From Parabacteroides sp. PM6-13 (GTDB lineage: Bacteria > Bacteroidota > Bacteroidia > Bacteroidales > Tannerellaceae), in contig NZ_JARXWF010000005.1 in NCBI RefSeq assembly GCF_029892605.1, positions 62,001-126,000 on the forward strand: a DNA stretch of 64,000 nucleotides, read 5' to 3'. Made by a program: the position numbers and the translations under genes. The notes below the pieces were generated by a model. The model searched no databases, was not told where the DNA came from, and saw only the letters and a list, made by a program, of their open reading frames with translations. Numbering within the stretch: the stretch's first letter is position 1; each line of letters begins with the position of its first letter. Shown here one piece after another: positions 34,058 through 42,731 of this stretch.

Positions 34058-35782
34058 ATGAAGAATAGAAAAAAATTAACGGTCTGGCTTCCGGTCATTA
34101 TCGCCGCCAGCATAGCCGCGGGTATTTTCATCGGGAACTACTATCTGACGCTCTCGAACGGGAAACCACGTGGTTATTACAGCGGCAACAAGGTCAATGC
34201 CGTGCTCAATATCATCAACCAGCAATATGTGGATACGGTGGATATGGCGCAATTGATTGAAGGAGCCATCCCCAAAATACTGAGCGAACTGGATCCGCAT
34301 TCGGTCTATATCCCGGCATCCGACGTAGCGCTGGCGAATGAAGACCTCGAAGGTTCCTTCAGCGGGATTGGCGTTTCGTTCAATATGCAAACGGATACCA
34401 TCCTGGTGATCAGCGTTATCAGCGGCGGCCCGGCGGAAAAAGCCGGTTTACTGCCTTTCGACCGTATCATCACCATCAACGACTCCATCTTTTCCGGCAA
34501 AGAGATTAGCCAGGCGAAGATTATGCGTACCCTGCGGGGCGAGAAAAACAGCACGGTCAACCTGGGCGTAAAACGTGGCGAATCGGACGAATTGCTCCAA
34601 TTCACCGTTACCCGTGGCGACGTACCGGTTCACTCCGTAGATGTGTCTTATGAAATAAATAAAGGCATCGGTTATATCAAAACCAGCAAGTTCGCCCGTA
34701 CCACCTATGGGGAGTTTATCACCGCCATCGCGAAACTGAAGCTGCTCGGCTGTAACTCCTTCATCATCGACCTGCGTGGAAACAGCGGAGGATATATGGA
34801 CGCGGCGATCAGTATGATCAATGAGTTTATGCCGGAAGGACGTATGATCGTTTACACCGAAGGAAAAGCCTTCCCGCGTTCGGAGGTGTTTGCCAACGGC
34901 TCAGGCACCTGCAAGAACGACCCGGTGATACTGCTGACCGACGAGACATCGGCCTCTGCCAGCGAGATCTTTGCCGGAGCGATCCAGGACAACGACCGCG
35001 GCTTGATTATCGGACGCCGCACCTATGGAAAAGGCTTGGTGCAGACACCGATCACGATGAACGACGGCTCAGAGATGCGCCTGACCATTGCCCGCTATTA
35101 TACGCCTTCGGGACGTAGCATCCAGAAAGTGTATGAGTTAGGGAAGAACGATGAGTACGATATGGATATCTATAACCGCTATATGCACGGTGAATTCGAT
35201 ACGGCCGACAGCATCAAGCTCGACGAGGACCTTCAATACGAAACGGTAGGCGGACGAACGGTCTATGGCGGTGGCGGCGTTATGCCGGATATCTTTATCC
35301 CGCGCGACACATCGGGCATGACCTCGTATTACACAAGCGTGATCAATAGCGGAACGCTCTACCTCTATGCCCTGGAGTATTCCGACAGAAACCGGGATAA
35401 CTTATCGCGGTTCGGCACCTGGCAGGAGCTCTATGACCACCTGAAGACCCAGCCGATCCTGTATGATTTCACCAATTTCGCGGCCGCTAAAGGCATTCGC
35501 AAACGGATGTCGCTGATTCAGATATCAGGGCCTCTGATTGAGAATCAATTGCATGCCTATATCGTGCGTAACTTCTTCGACGAAGACGGCTTCTATCCGA
35601 TCTTCCAGAAAGAGGATATCACCCTGCAGAAAGCGGTGCAGATACTGAAGGAGGGGAAATCGCTTCCCACCCCGGAGTTTATACAAACAGCAACGGATAA
35701 TGGAAATCTCCAAAGCGAAGCAGGCCCTACGAAAAGATATGGCCTCTCTAAAGAAAGAATATTCAACGACTATATTGTCTGA
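34058..35782 (+). CDS. S41 C-terminal processing peptidase
   Basis: A 574-residue protein with an N-terminal membrane anchor (residues 9-30), a PDZ domain (about 85-175, GIGVSFNMQTDTILVISVISGGPAEKAGL) and a tail-specific protease domain. The catalytic Ser is in TDETSASASEIFAGAIQ and the Lys in GRRTYGKGLVQ. It would cleave C termini of periplasmic or membrane proteins. The last 83 bases overlap the start of the 5-FCL gene in another frame, a long overlap that implies translational coupling. Confidence 0.94.
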   Translation: MKNRKKLTVWLPVIIAASIAAGIFIGNYYLTLSNGKPRGYYSGNKVNAVLNIINQQYVDTVDMAQLIEGAIPKILSELDPHSVYIPASDVALANEDLEGSFSGIGVSFNMQTDTILVISVISGGPAEKAGLLPFDRIITINDSIFSGKEISQAKIMRTLRGEKNSTVNLGVKRGESDELLQFTVTRGDVPVHSVDVSYEINKGIGYIKTSKFARTTYGEFITAIAKLKLLGCNSFIIDLRGNSGGYMDAAISMINEFMPEGRMIVYTEGKAFPRSEVFANGSGTCKNDPVILLTDETSASASEIFAGAIQDNDRGLIIGRRTYGKGLVQTPITMNDGSEMRLTIARYYTPSGRSIQKVYELGKNDEYDMDIYNRYMHGEFDTADSIKLDEDLQYETVGGRTVYGGGGVMPDIFIPRDTSGMTSYYTSVINSGTLYLYALEYSDRNRDNLSRFGTWQELYDHLKTQPILYDFTNFAAAKGIRKRMSLIQISGPLIENQLHAYIVRNFFDEDGFYPIFQKEDITLQKAVQILKEGKSLPTPEFIQTATDNGNLQSEAGPTKRYGLSKERIFNDYIV

Positions 35783-36263
35783 GAAATCAACAAATGCCTG
35801 CAGCCTCCTGGAAGAAACCAAGCTCTTTCAGGAGGCTGCGTATATTGCCCTCTACCATGCGATGCCCGACGAGGTACAAACGGCGGCGTTGATCGAGAAA
35901 TGGTACCGGCAGAAAACGATCCTATTGCCCGTCATCGAGGGAGACGATATCCGTATGCTGCCCTACCGGGGCAAAGAGACGGTGAAACCGGGTCTTTTTG
36001 GCATTTTGGAACCGGTAGCCGGTGAAGAGACAGCGGCATATCAGATTGATCTCTTGATCGCGCCGGGCGTCGCCTTTGATCGCCTGGGTAACCGCCTGGG
36101 ACGCGGCAGAGGATATTACGACCGGCTGTTGACAAGCCTATCGGCACCTAGACTGGGACTTTGTTTTGATTTTCAATTACACGATGAGATCCCTGCCGAA
36201 CCGTTTGATATCCCGATGCAGGGCATCGTGACCGACAGGGAGATCATCCGGCTCTCTATCTGA
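35700..36263 (+). CDS. 5-formyltetrahydrofolate cyclo-ligase
   Basis: A 187-residue enzyme that converts 5-formyl-THF to 5,10-methenyl-THF with ATP. The N terminus MEISKAKQALRKDMASLKKEY has the conserved K-x2-LR pattern. The C-terminal signature LIAPGVAFDRLGNRLGRGRGYYDRLL carries the ATP-binding residues. The conserved N terminus requires the start at 35700, which lies 83 bases inside the preceding S41 gene. The 3' end overlaps the convergent SMP-30 gene by 8 bases. Confidence 0.95.
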   Translation: MEISKAKQALRKDMASLKKEYSTTILSEKSTNACSLLEETKLFQEAAYIALYHAMPDEVQTAALIEKWYRQKTILLPVIEGDDIRMLPYRGKETVKPGLFGILEPVAGEETAAYQIDLLIAPGVAFDRLGNRLGRGRGYYDRLLTSLSAPRLGLCFDFQLHDEIPAEPFDIPMQGIVTDREIIRLSI

Positions 36264-37149
36264 CCCCTTTCACATTCATCCGGATACCATACAAATATTC
36301 CGAGGCGGTGATAAAGAGGGTCTGCATATCCTTACCACCGAAACAGACATTGGCTGTCCAGCCTGCCTCCACGGGAATATGCCCGATTTGCTCGCCTTGC
36401 GGATCGAAGATGGTCACTCCCCGCCCGGTCAGGTAAATATTCCCCTTTTCATCGATCGTCATGCCATCGGAACCCATCTCCGTGAATAGTTTCTTATTGG
36501 CCAGCGTACCATCGGGCTGGATCTCATACACGTAGGTTTTGCCGGCACGGATATCGGCGACATACAGGAGCTTTCCGTCGGGTGTGCCAATGATTCCGTT
36601 GGGTTGTTCCAGTTCGGTATCTACGCGGAACACCTTTTGGCGGTCGGGGGTCATGTAATAGACATATTGCCCCTCCTGCTGCATGGCCGGATCGCGTGTC
36701 CAATAGTCGCGTTTATAAAGCGGATCGGTGAAGTATATGCCACCGTCGGGGCGTACCCAAAGGTCGTTCGGACCATTCAGTTTCTTACCTTCATAATCGG
36801 TCAGGATCACCGTATGGGAACCATCCCGGCTAATGCTCCACAACTCATTCTCCATATCGGAACAAGAAAGCAATTTGCCCTCCCGGTCGAAGTACATGCC
36901 GTTGGCACGACCGGTGTTTTCCATAAAAACAGACAACTCACCCTCGGTCGACCATAAGAGGATACGATCATTGGGCTGATCGGTGAAATAGACATTCCCT
37001 TTCGCGTCGACCGCCGGTCCTTCCGTAAAACGAAAGCCATCGGCTAACTTCTCTACGCTGGCGCCCGGAGCCACCAAGGCGGTTTGTCCACAGGCAAAAA
37101 AAGTGCTACTCATAAGACAAATACTGATTAATACCATTGCTTTTTTCAT
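36256..37149 (-). CDS. Exported SMP-30/gluconolactonase-like protein
   Basis: A 297-residue six-bladed propeller protein with signal peptide MKKAMVLISICLMSSTFFACG (a lipobox-like SSTFFAC at Cys20 is possible). The conserved segments FTEGPAVDAKGNVYFTD, NGPNDLWV, YFTDPLYKR, QPNGI and SDGMTIDEKGNIYLT place it in the SMP-30/gluconolactonase family, with divalent-metal ligands in the Glu, Asn and Asp of these motifs. It probably hydrolyses a sugar lactone in the periplasm. It lies 46 bases after the M3 peptidase gene on the same strand. Confidence 0.88.
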   Translation of the reverse strand: MKKAMVLISICLMSSTFFACGQTALVAPGASVEKLADGFRFTEGPAVDAKGNVYFTDQPNDRILLWSTEGELSVFMENTGRANGMYFDREGKLLSCSDMENELWSISRDGSHTVILTDYEGKKLNGPNDLWVRPDGGIYFTDPLYKRDYWTRDPAMQQEGQYVYYMTPDRQKVFRVDTELEQPNGIIGTPDGKLLYVADIRAGKTYVYEIQPDGTLANKKLFTEMGSDGMTIDEKGNIYLTGRGVTIFDPQGEQIGHIPVEAGWTANVCFGGKDMQTLFITASEYLYGIRMNVKGVR

Positions 37150-37195
37150 ATAGATACCTATTTAAGTGATGTGAGAACTCGCTTCTGTCAATGCG

Positions 37196-39238
37196 TCAAC
37201 GCTTTATACCATTCTTTACCAACAGGGCATCGATGGTCGGATCCTGTCCGCGAAAACGACGGTAAAGCACCGCGGGATCCTCTGTTCCTCCTCGCGACAA
37301 GATATTGGAACGGAACGATTCGGCCGTTTGGCGATCGAAGATACCCTGCTGTTTAAACAGGGAGAAGGCATCGGCATCCAAGACCTCCGCCCACTTATAG
37401 CCATAATAACCGGCGGCATAACCACCGGAGAAGATATGTCCGAAGCTGCTGCTCATCAACGCCTCCGGCACTTCAGGCAAAACAGCCGCTTCCTGCCAGG
37501 CTTCTTTCTCGAACGTGGTTATATCCCCTTCGTAAGGCTCTCGCAAGGTATGCCAGGCCATATCGAGCAAACCGAAGCTGAGCTGGCGGCAACAGAAATA
37601 GCCTACGTTAAAATGAGAGGCATCGACCAGTTTCTGCACCAGTTCCGCCGGGATCTTCTCACCCGTTTCATAATGGAGCGCGATCTGATCGAGGTATTCA
37701 TTTTCGGTCAGCCAGTTTTCCATGATCTGCGAAGGCAACTCCACAAAATCACGGTAGACATTGGTACCCGAAAGACTGGCGTAGGTGGTATCGGCCAACA
37801 TACCGTGCAAGGCATGACCAAACTCATGCAGGAAGGTCTCCACCTCATCGAAAGTCAACAGGGAGGGTTTCGTGTCGGTGGGCCGGGTGAAGTTCATCAC
37901 AATGATGATCTGCGGACGGCTGTCCGTGCCATCGGCTTCCCGGTATTGCGCTTTCATATCGTTCATCCAGGCACCCGACTGCTTCCCTTCGCGAGGATGA
38001 AAATCGGTATATAACACAGAGAGAAAACGCCCGTCGGCATCGTAGACCTCATAGGTTTGTACATCGGGATGGTAGACCGGTATCTCTTTGTTCTCCCGGA
38101 AGGTAATGCCATAGAGCTGCGTAGCCAGTCCGAATACGCCCGCTTTGACCTGTTCCAGTTTGAAATAGGGACGCGTCATTTCATCGTTTACCTGGAAACG
38201 GATATCTTTCATCTTCTCCGAATAATAACTCCAGTCCCAAGGCATCACCGTGATATCGGCCTGTTCCATGCCCACGGCAAAGCTCTGTACGGCTTGATAT
38301 TCATTCACCGCCACCGGTTTATAGGCTGCCAGTAATTGATTCAACAACCCGTAAACCCCTTGCGGATTCTTCGCCATCCGGTGTTCCAGTTGATAGTCAG
38401 CAAAAGTGTCTCGGCCCATCAACTGGGCTATCTCCAAACGGATATGGGCTATGCGGCGAAGGATCTCGCGGTTATCGTATTCATCGCCTTTATTTCCTAC
38501 GCTCATGTAGGCTCGATACATCTTTTCCCGCAGATCGCGCCGGGCGGAATAACGCAGAAAAGGCTGATAACTGGGAGCCGAGAGGGTGAACAACCAGCCT
38601 GTCTTCCCCTTTTCTTTCGCCAACGCCGCTGCGGAATCGAGGATGCTCTCCGGCAAGCCTGCCAATTCATCGCGCTCGGTCAGGAGCATCTCAAAGCGAT
38701 TTTTATCTTTCAATACATTTTGCTCGAAGCGGAGTTGCAACAGGCTCAACTCATTGCTAAGCTGGCGATAGGCCTCTTTGCCTTCGGCAGTGAGGGCGGC
38801 TCCTCTTTTATAGAAAGCGTAATAGGTCTCTTCGAGCAGTTTGCGGTCTTCCAACGAGAGATTCAAGTCATCGCGCTGGTCATACACCGCTTTGACACGA
38901 TCGAACAGCTTTTCGTTCAAGTAGATATTATTCGAGCTTTCCGACAATTTGGGCGAGACGCGTTGCGAGAGATCCATCATCTCGTCGTTCGATTCGGCGG
39001 CCAACACATTGAAGAAGGCATGACTCACTTTATCTAAGAGGGAACCGCTTCTTTCCAATGCCACCACGCTGTTGGCAAAGGTTGCCGGCTCCCTGTTATC
39101 GGCTATAGTTGCGACCTCTTGTTCCAGGCGTTTGATGCCTTCGTCGAAAGCCGGTTCATAATGTTCCAATAGGATCTTATCGAAAGGGGGCGTACCGAAG
39201 GGCGTCCGGTAAGCCTCAAAAAAAGGATTGTTGTTCAT
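37196..39238 (-). CDS. M3-family oligopeptidase (peptidyl-dipeptidase Dcp-like)
   Basis: A 680-residue zinc peptidase. The catalytic motif FLHEFGHALHGML is in the C-terminal half, with the third ligand in the following helix (FVELPSQIMENW). The length and the C-terminal TYGxF-like segments (SFGHIFSGGYAAGYYGYKWAEVLDADAF) match Dcp. No clear signal peptide is present with the start at 39238; a longer frame to 39271 is open but the conserved beginning is NPFFEAYRTPFGTPPF. It would degrade short peptides. Confidence 0.93.
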   Translation of the reverse strand: MNNNPFFEAYRTPFGTPPFDKILLEHYEPAFDEGIKRLEQEVATIADNREPATFANSVVALERSGSLLDKVSHAFFNVLAAESNDEMMDLSQRVSPKLSESSNNIYLNEKLFDRVKAVYDQRDDLNLSLEDRKLLEETYYAFYKRGAALTAEGKEAYRQLSNELSLLQLRFEQNVLKDKNRFEMLLTERDELAGLPESILDSAAALAKEKGKTGWLFTLSAPSYQPFLRYSARRDLREKMYRAYMSVGNKGDEYDNREILRRIAHIRLEIAQLMGRDTFADYQLEHRMAKNPQGVYGLLNQLLAAYKPVAVNEYQAVQSFAVGMEQADITVMPWDWSYYSEKMKDIRFQVNDEMTRPYFKLEQVKAGVFGLATQLYGITFRENKEIPVYHPDVQTYEVYDADGRFLSVLYTDFHPREGKQSGAWMNDMKAQYREADGTDSRPQIIIVMNFTRPTDTKPSLLTFDEVETFLHEFGHALHGMLADTTYASLSGTNVYRDFVELPSQIMENWLTENEYLDQIALHYETGEKIPAELVQKLVDASHFNVGYFCCRQLSFGLLDMAWHTLREPYEGDITTFEKEAWQEAAVLPEVPEALMSSSFGHIFSGGYAAGYYGYKWAEVLDADAFSLFKQQGIFDRQTAESFRSNILSRGGTEDPAVLYRRFRGQDPTIDALLVKNGIKR

Positions 39239-39258
39239 AATGTTCAAAAGTATAGATG

Positions 39259-39266
39259 CAAAAGTA
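39259..39266 (-). promoter_or_regulatory. Candidate -7 box of the M3 peptidase gene
   Basis: TACTTTTG on the minus strand, 21 bases before the ATG at 39238. A second TACTTTTG lies at 39245-39252, too close to the start codon for a normal leader. Confidence 0.45.
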
Positions 39267-39299
39267 GCCATTAAAATAGAGAATGAGGGATTATATCCT

Positions 39300-39307
39300 T
39301 ATTTTTG
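39300..39307 (+). promoter_or_regulatory. Candidate -7 box of the murB gene
   Basis: TATTTTTG, 19 bases before the ATG at 39327. Confidence 0.5.
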
Positions 39308-39326
39308 CAGATAATTAAAGTGCGTT

Positions 39327-40337
39327 ATGAAAATCGAACAAAACTACTCCCTCGAGGCTTACAATACGTTTCATTTACCGGTAAAAACACGTTGGTTCAT
39401 GGAATATGACAACGTCGAAGAGCTGGAAAAGATCTTGCGTGATGAATACTTTCAACAGTGCTACTCCCTGCATATCGGCGGAGGAAGCAATCTGCTTTTT
39501 GTCAATGACTTCGATGGCATCATCGTCCATTCCCAAATCAAAGGGATAGAGGTGTTGGAAGAGACCGACGAATCGGTATGCCTGCGCGTCGGCGCTGCCG
39601 AGATCTGGGACGATGTCGTCGCCTATGCCACTTCACACGGCTGGGGAGGCATTGAAAACCTATCACATATACCGGGCGAAGCAGGCGCTGCCGCCATCCA
39701 GAATATCGGTGCTTATGGCGTAGAGATCAAAGATGTGATCGAACGGGTCGAGAGCTATAACCAATTGACGATGGAGAAACGCCTCTTTAGCAACGAGGAA
39801 TGCGCATACGCCTACCGTCGTAGTTTTTTCAAGAACGAACATAACGATCCCCATATCGTGACACATATCGTGATCCGGTTGCAGAAGAACCCTGTCTACC
39901 GCCTCGATTACGGGCAACTGCGCCAGGAGACAGAAGGCAAAGAGCTGTCACCGGCTGTCGTTCGCGAAGCTGTGATCCGCCTGCGCGAGCAGAAATTGCC
40001 GGATCCATCGGTTATTGGCAATGCCGGCAGCTTCTTTATGAATCCGGTCATATCGCAGGAGGCCTTCACACAAATCCAGGCGGCTTATCCGGATGTCCCC
40101 TCCTACCCGGCGGAAAACGGAGCGGTCAAGCTATCCGCCGGATGGCTGATCGAACAGTGCGGATTCAAAGGCAAGCGGTATGGAAACGTGGGCATGTATG
40201 AAAAGCAAGCCCTGGTATTGGTCAATTACGGCGAAGCCAGCGGCGACGAGATTGCCCTGATGGCGGAAAGTGTGCGCATGGCAGTCAAAAACAAATTCAA
40301 TATAGAACTAACCCCGGAAGTGAAGTACGTTGGATGA
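39327..40337 (+). CDS. murB: UDP-N-acetylenolpyruvoylglucosamine reductase
   Basis: A 336-residue FAD enzyme that makes UDP-MurNAc for peptidoglycan. Visible are NTFHLPVKTRWFMEY, the FAD-binding HIGGGSNLLF, GWGGIENLSHIPGEAGAAAIQNIGAYG, the active-site YRRSFFK, and the C-terminal Ser/Glu region GNAGSFFMNPVIS with a final LTPEV. Length and order fit a type I MurB. It overlaps the next gene by 4 bases (ATGA). Confidence 0.96.
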   Translation: MKIEQNYSLEAYNTFHLPVKTRWFMEYDNVEELEKILRDEYFQQCYSLHIGGGSNLLFVNDFDGIIVHSQIKGIEVLEETDESVCLRVGAAEIWDDVVAYATSHGWGGIENLSHIPGEAGAAAIQNIGAYGVEIKDVIERVESYNQLTMEKRLFSNEECAYAYRRSFFKNEHNDPHIVTHIVIRLQKNPVYRLDYGQLRQETEGKELSPAVVREAVIRLREQKLPDPSVIGNAGSFFMNPVISQEAFTQIQAAYPDVPSYPAENGAVKLSAGWLIEQCGFKGKRYGNVGMYEKQALVLVNYGEASGDEIALMAESVRMAVKNKFNIELTPEVKYVG

Positions 40338-41095
40338 TGAAGGTGTTGTTATTGGGAACAGGCACCTCGACCGGCGTGCCTGAGATTGGATGTCATTGTG
40401 AGGTGTGTTGCAGCAGCGATCCGCGCGACCGCCGGCTTCGTACCTCCGTTGTTGTTGAAACCGAAGGCAAACATATATTGCTCGACTGCGGCCCGGATTT
40501 CCGTTGGCAGATGCTGAAACACCGGATAGAGACCTTGGATGCCGTCTTGCTTTCCCATGAGCACTACGATCATGTGAGCGGACTGGACGACCTACGCCCC
40601 TATGTGTTCCATCAGGAATTGCCTATCTATGCCGAACGGAATGTGATACAGGCGATACAGACACGTCTTCCTTATGCTTTCCGGGAACATAAATACCCGG
40701 GGGTGCCACGGCTCAACCTGTTGCCGGTCGGCCTATCCCCCTTTCTGGCGGCTGGCATCGAGGTGATCCCCATCCGCGTGATGCACGGCAAACTGCCTAT
40801 CCTGGGCTTCCGCATCGGTAATATGGCCTACCTGACCGACCTGAAAACGCTGCCGAAAGAGGAAGAGGTCAAACTGAAGGGCTTGGATCTCCTACTCATC
40901 GACGCCTTACGCATCGACTCCCGCCACTTCTCGCATGCCGGAGTCGCTGAAAACCTGCCGCTTATCTCACGCCTACGCCCCAAAGAGAGCTATTTCATTC
41001 ACATGAGCCACCGCATCGGATTGCACGCAGCGGCCGATATCGCCCTTCCCCCGCATGTACATTTCGGGTATGATGGGCTGGAGGTCGTTGTGTAA
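40334..41095 (+). CDS. Metallo-beta-lactamase-fold hydrolase (PhnP-like)
   Basis: A 253-residue metal-dependent hydrolase. The metal motif is LLSHEHYDHVSGLDDLRP (HxHxDH), preceded by LLDCGPDFRWQML. Later metal ligands appear in VMHGKLPILGFRIGNMAYLTD and a C-terminal HMSHRIGLHAA. The N terminus GTGTSTGVPEIGCHCEVC, with several Cys, is typical of the PhnP/cyclic-phosphodiesterase-like branch. The substrate is unknown. It is translationally coupled to murB. Confidence 0.9.
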   Translation: MMKVLLLGTGTSTGVPEIGCHCEVCCSSDPRDRRLRTSVVVETEGKHILLDCGPDFRWQMLKHRIETLDAVLLSHEHYDHVSGLDDLRPYVFHQELPIYAERNVIQAIQTRLPYAFREHKYPGVPRLNLLPVGLSPFLAAGIEVIPIRVMHGKLPILGFRIGNMAYLTDLKTLPKEEEVKLKGLDLLLIDALRIDSRHFSHAGVAENLPLISRLRPKESYFIHMSHRIGLHAAADIALPPHVHFGYDGLEVVV

Positions 41096-41123
41096 TTTTA
41101 AGCCCGGAAGGACTTTAGGATCT

Positions 41124-41678
41124 TTACATTTTAATGTAATACTTCCGGTATGTCCAATAAGCCAGATAGCCCATCAAGAGGCCAAAGAGAATGCCCACAA
41201 AGACATCCAAGGGGTAATGTTTCCCGACATAGATACGGCTGTAGGCGACAATAGTGGCCCATAGAAAGATAGCCACGCGATAATAGATATTCTTGAAATA
41301 CAACGCGCTGAACATAGCCACACACATCGAACTTGCTGAATGGGAGGAGAAGAAACTAAAACTTCTACCCATCTCTTCCAACTGATGCATAATATCTTTC
41401 AACAGGATCTCATGCCCGGGACGTGGACGCATAAAAACCAGCTTAAGCAGGTTGTTTACAACAAGCGTAGTCAAGACGCCTCCCGCAAAGAAGAAAGAGG
41501 CCCTCCTCCCCTGCCCTTTCCTACCGAAAAAGATAAATAGAAAAACAGCCAGACAAACCAATGTCCAGATCCACTGATTGCTAAAAAAGAGCATCACCGG
41601 ATCGAGCCAGGGAAGGTGCTTATCATTCAGGTAAAGAAACAAATCGCGATCCCATTGGGGGAAGTTAAATTCAAACAT
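41124..41678 (-). CDS. PAP2-family membrane phosphatase
   Basis: A 184-residue membrane protein with about five helices and the three acid-phosphatase motifs: KLVFMRPRP, SSHSASS and SRIYVGKHYPLD. The last contains the catalytic His. It would dephosphorylate a lipid phosphate such as undecaprenyl pyrophosphate or a phosphatidic acid. The frame is open to 41711, and I prefer the ATG at 41678 (MFEFNFPQWDRDL). It lies just after crcB on the same strand. Confidence 0.9.
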   Translation of the reverse strand: MFEFNFPQWDRDLFLYLNDKHLPWLDPVMLFFSNQWIWTLVCLAVFLFIFFGRKGQGRRASFFFAGGVLTTLVVNNLLKLVFMRPRPGHEILLKDIMHQLEEMGRSFSFFSSHSASSMCVAMFSALYFKNIYYRVAIFLWATIVAYSRIYVGKHYPLDVFVGILFGLLMGYLAYWTYRKYYIKM

Positions 41679-41726
41679 AGATTTCTTCAAAAATTTGTCA
41701 AACAAAAACATAAAGAGGTGGAATGC

Positions 41727-42101
41727 CTATAGCTTGGCCAGCCATAAGCCGATCCATACCGCCAGGATGCCTAAGAGAACACTTCCTACGATATTCAAGA
41801 ACAGAGAGGTATAATTACCGGCTTCCAATAAACCCCAGTTTTCCAAAGAGAAGGTAGAGAAAGTGGTATACCCACCACAAAAACCGGTAACGAGGAATAG
41901 TTTCATGTGTTGATCGATCCACTGGGCACGAAAAGAGAGTCCGACAATCAGACCGATCAATAAACAACCAACCATATTCACCACAAAAGTAGCCAGCGGA
42001 AAATCAGCGGCATATCGCTTCAGTACCCATACAGATGTCAAATAGCGGAAGATGCTTCCGATGCCTCCGCCCAGTCCTACCCAGAGAAGTTGTTTGATCA
42101 T
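41727..42101 (-). CDS. crcB: Fluoride ion channel CrcB/Fluc
   Basis: A 124-residue four-helix membrane protein that exports fluoride as an antiparallel dimer. The signature GGGIGSIFRY at the N terminus, NMVGCLLIG and GFCGGYTTFSTFS, including the Phe-box and the Thr-Thr-Phe-Ser-Thr-Phe stretch, are all present. No fluoride riboswitch consensus was recognised in the ~130 bases upstream. It may be expressed with the PAP2 gene behind it. Confidence 0.95.
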   Translation of the reverse strand: MIKQLLWVGLGGGIGSIFRYLTSVWVLKRYAADFPLATFVVNMVGCLLIGLIVGLSFRAQWIDQHMKLFLVTGFCGGYTTFSTFSLENWGLLEAGNYTSLFLNIVGSVLLGILAVWIGLWLAKL

Positions 42102-42172
42102 AATTCGTTTATTGAGCGTGTAAATGTCGGTATAAAACAGGCGTTAAGCAAGCGTATGCCCTGTTTGTTCAC

Positions 42173-42204
42173 AAAAAAAGGTGAGCCTACTGACTCACCT
42201 TTTC
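42173..42204 (-). terminator. Rho-independent terminator of the V-type ATPase operon
   Basis: On the minus strand AAGGTGAG and CTCACCTT pair around an 8-base loop and are followed by a run of T. It lies 30 bases after the stop of the last ATPase gene (42235). Confidence 0.85.
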
Positions 42205-42234
42205 TTCATATCTTATTTTATGATCTATCCGGGA

Positions 42235-42699
<465 letters not shown>

Positions 42700-42731
42700 T
42701 TAAATTATTTATTGTATTAATATTGTTCTTT

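Noticed and set aside
42102-42172. Possible fluoride riboswitch upstream of crcB
   Set aside because: I looked for the crcB-motif consensus on the minus strand and did not find it; only an ordinary AT-rich leader is visible.
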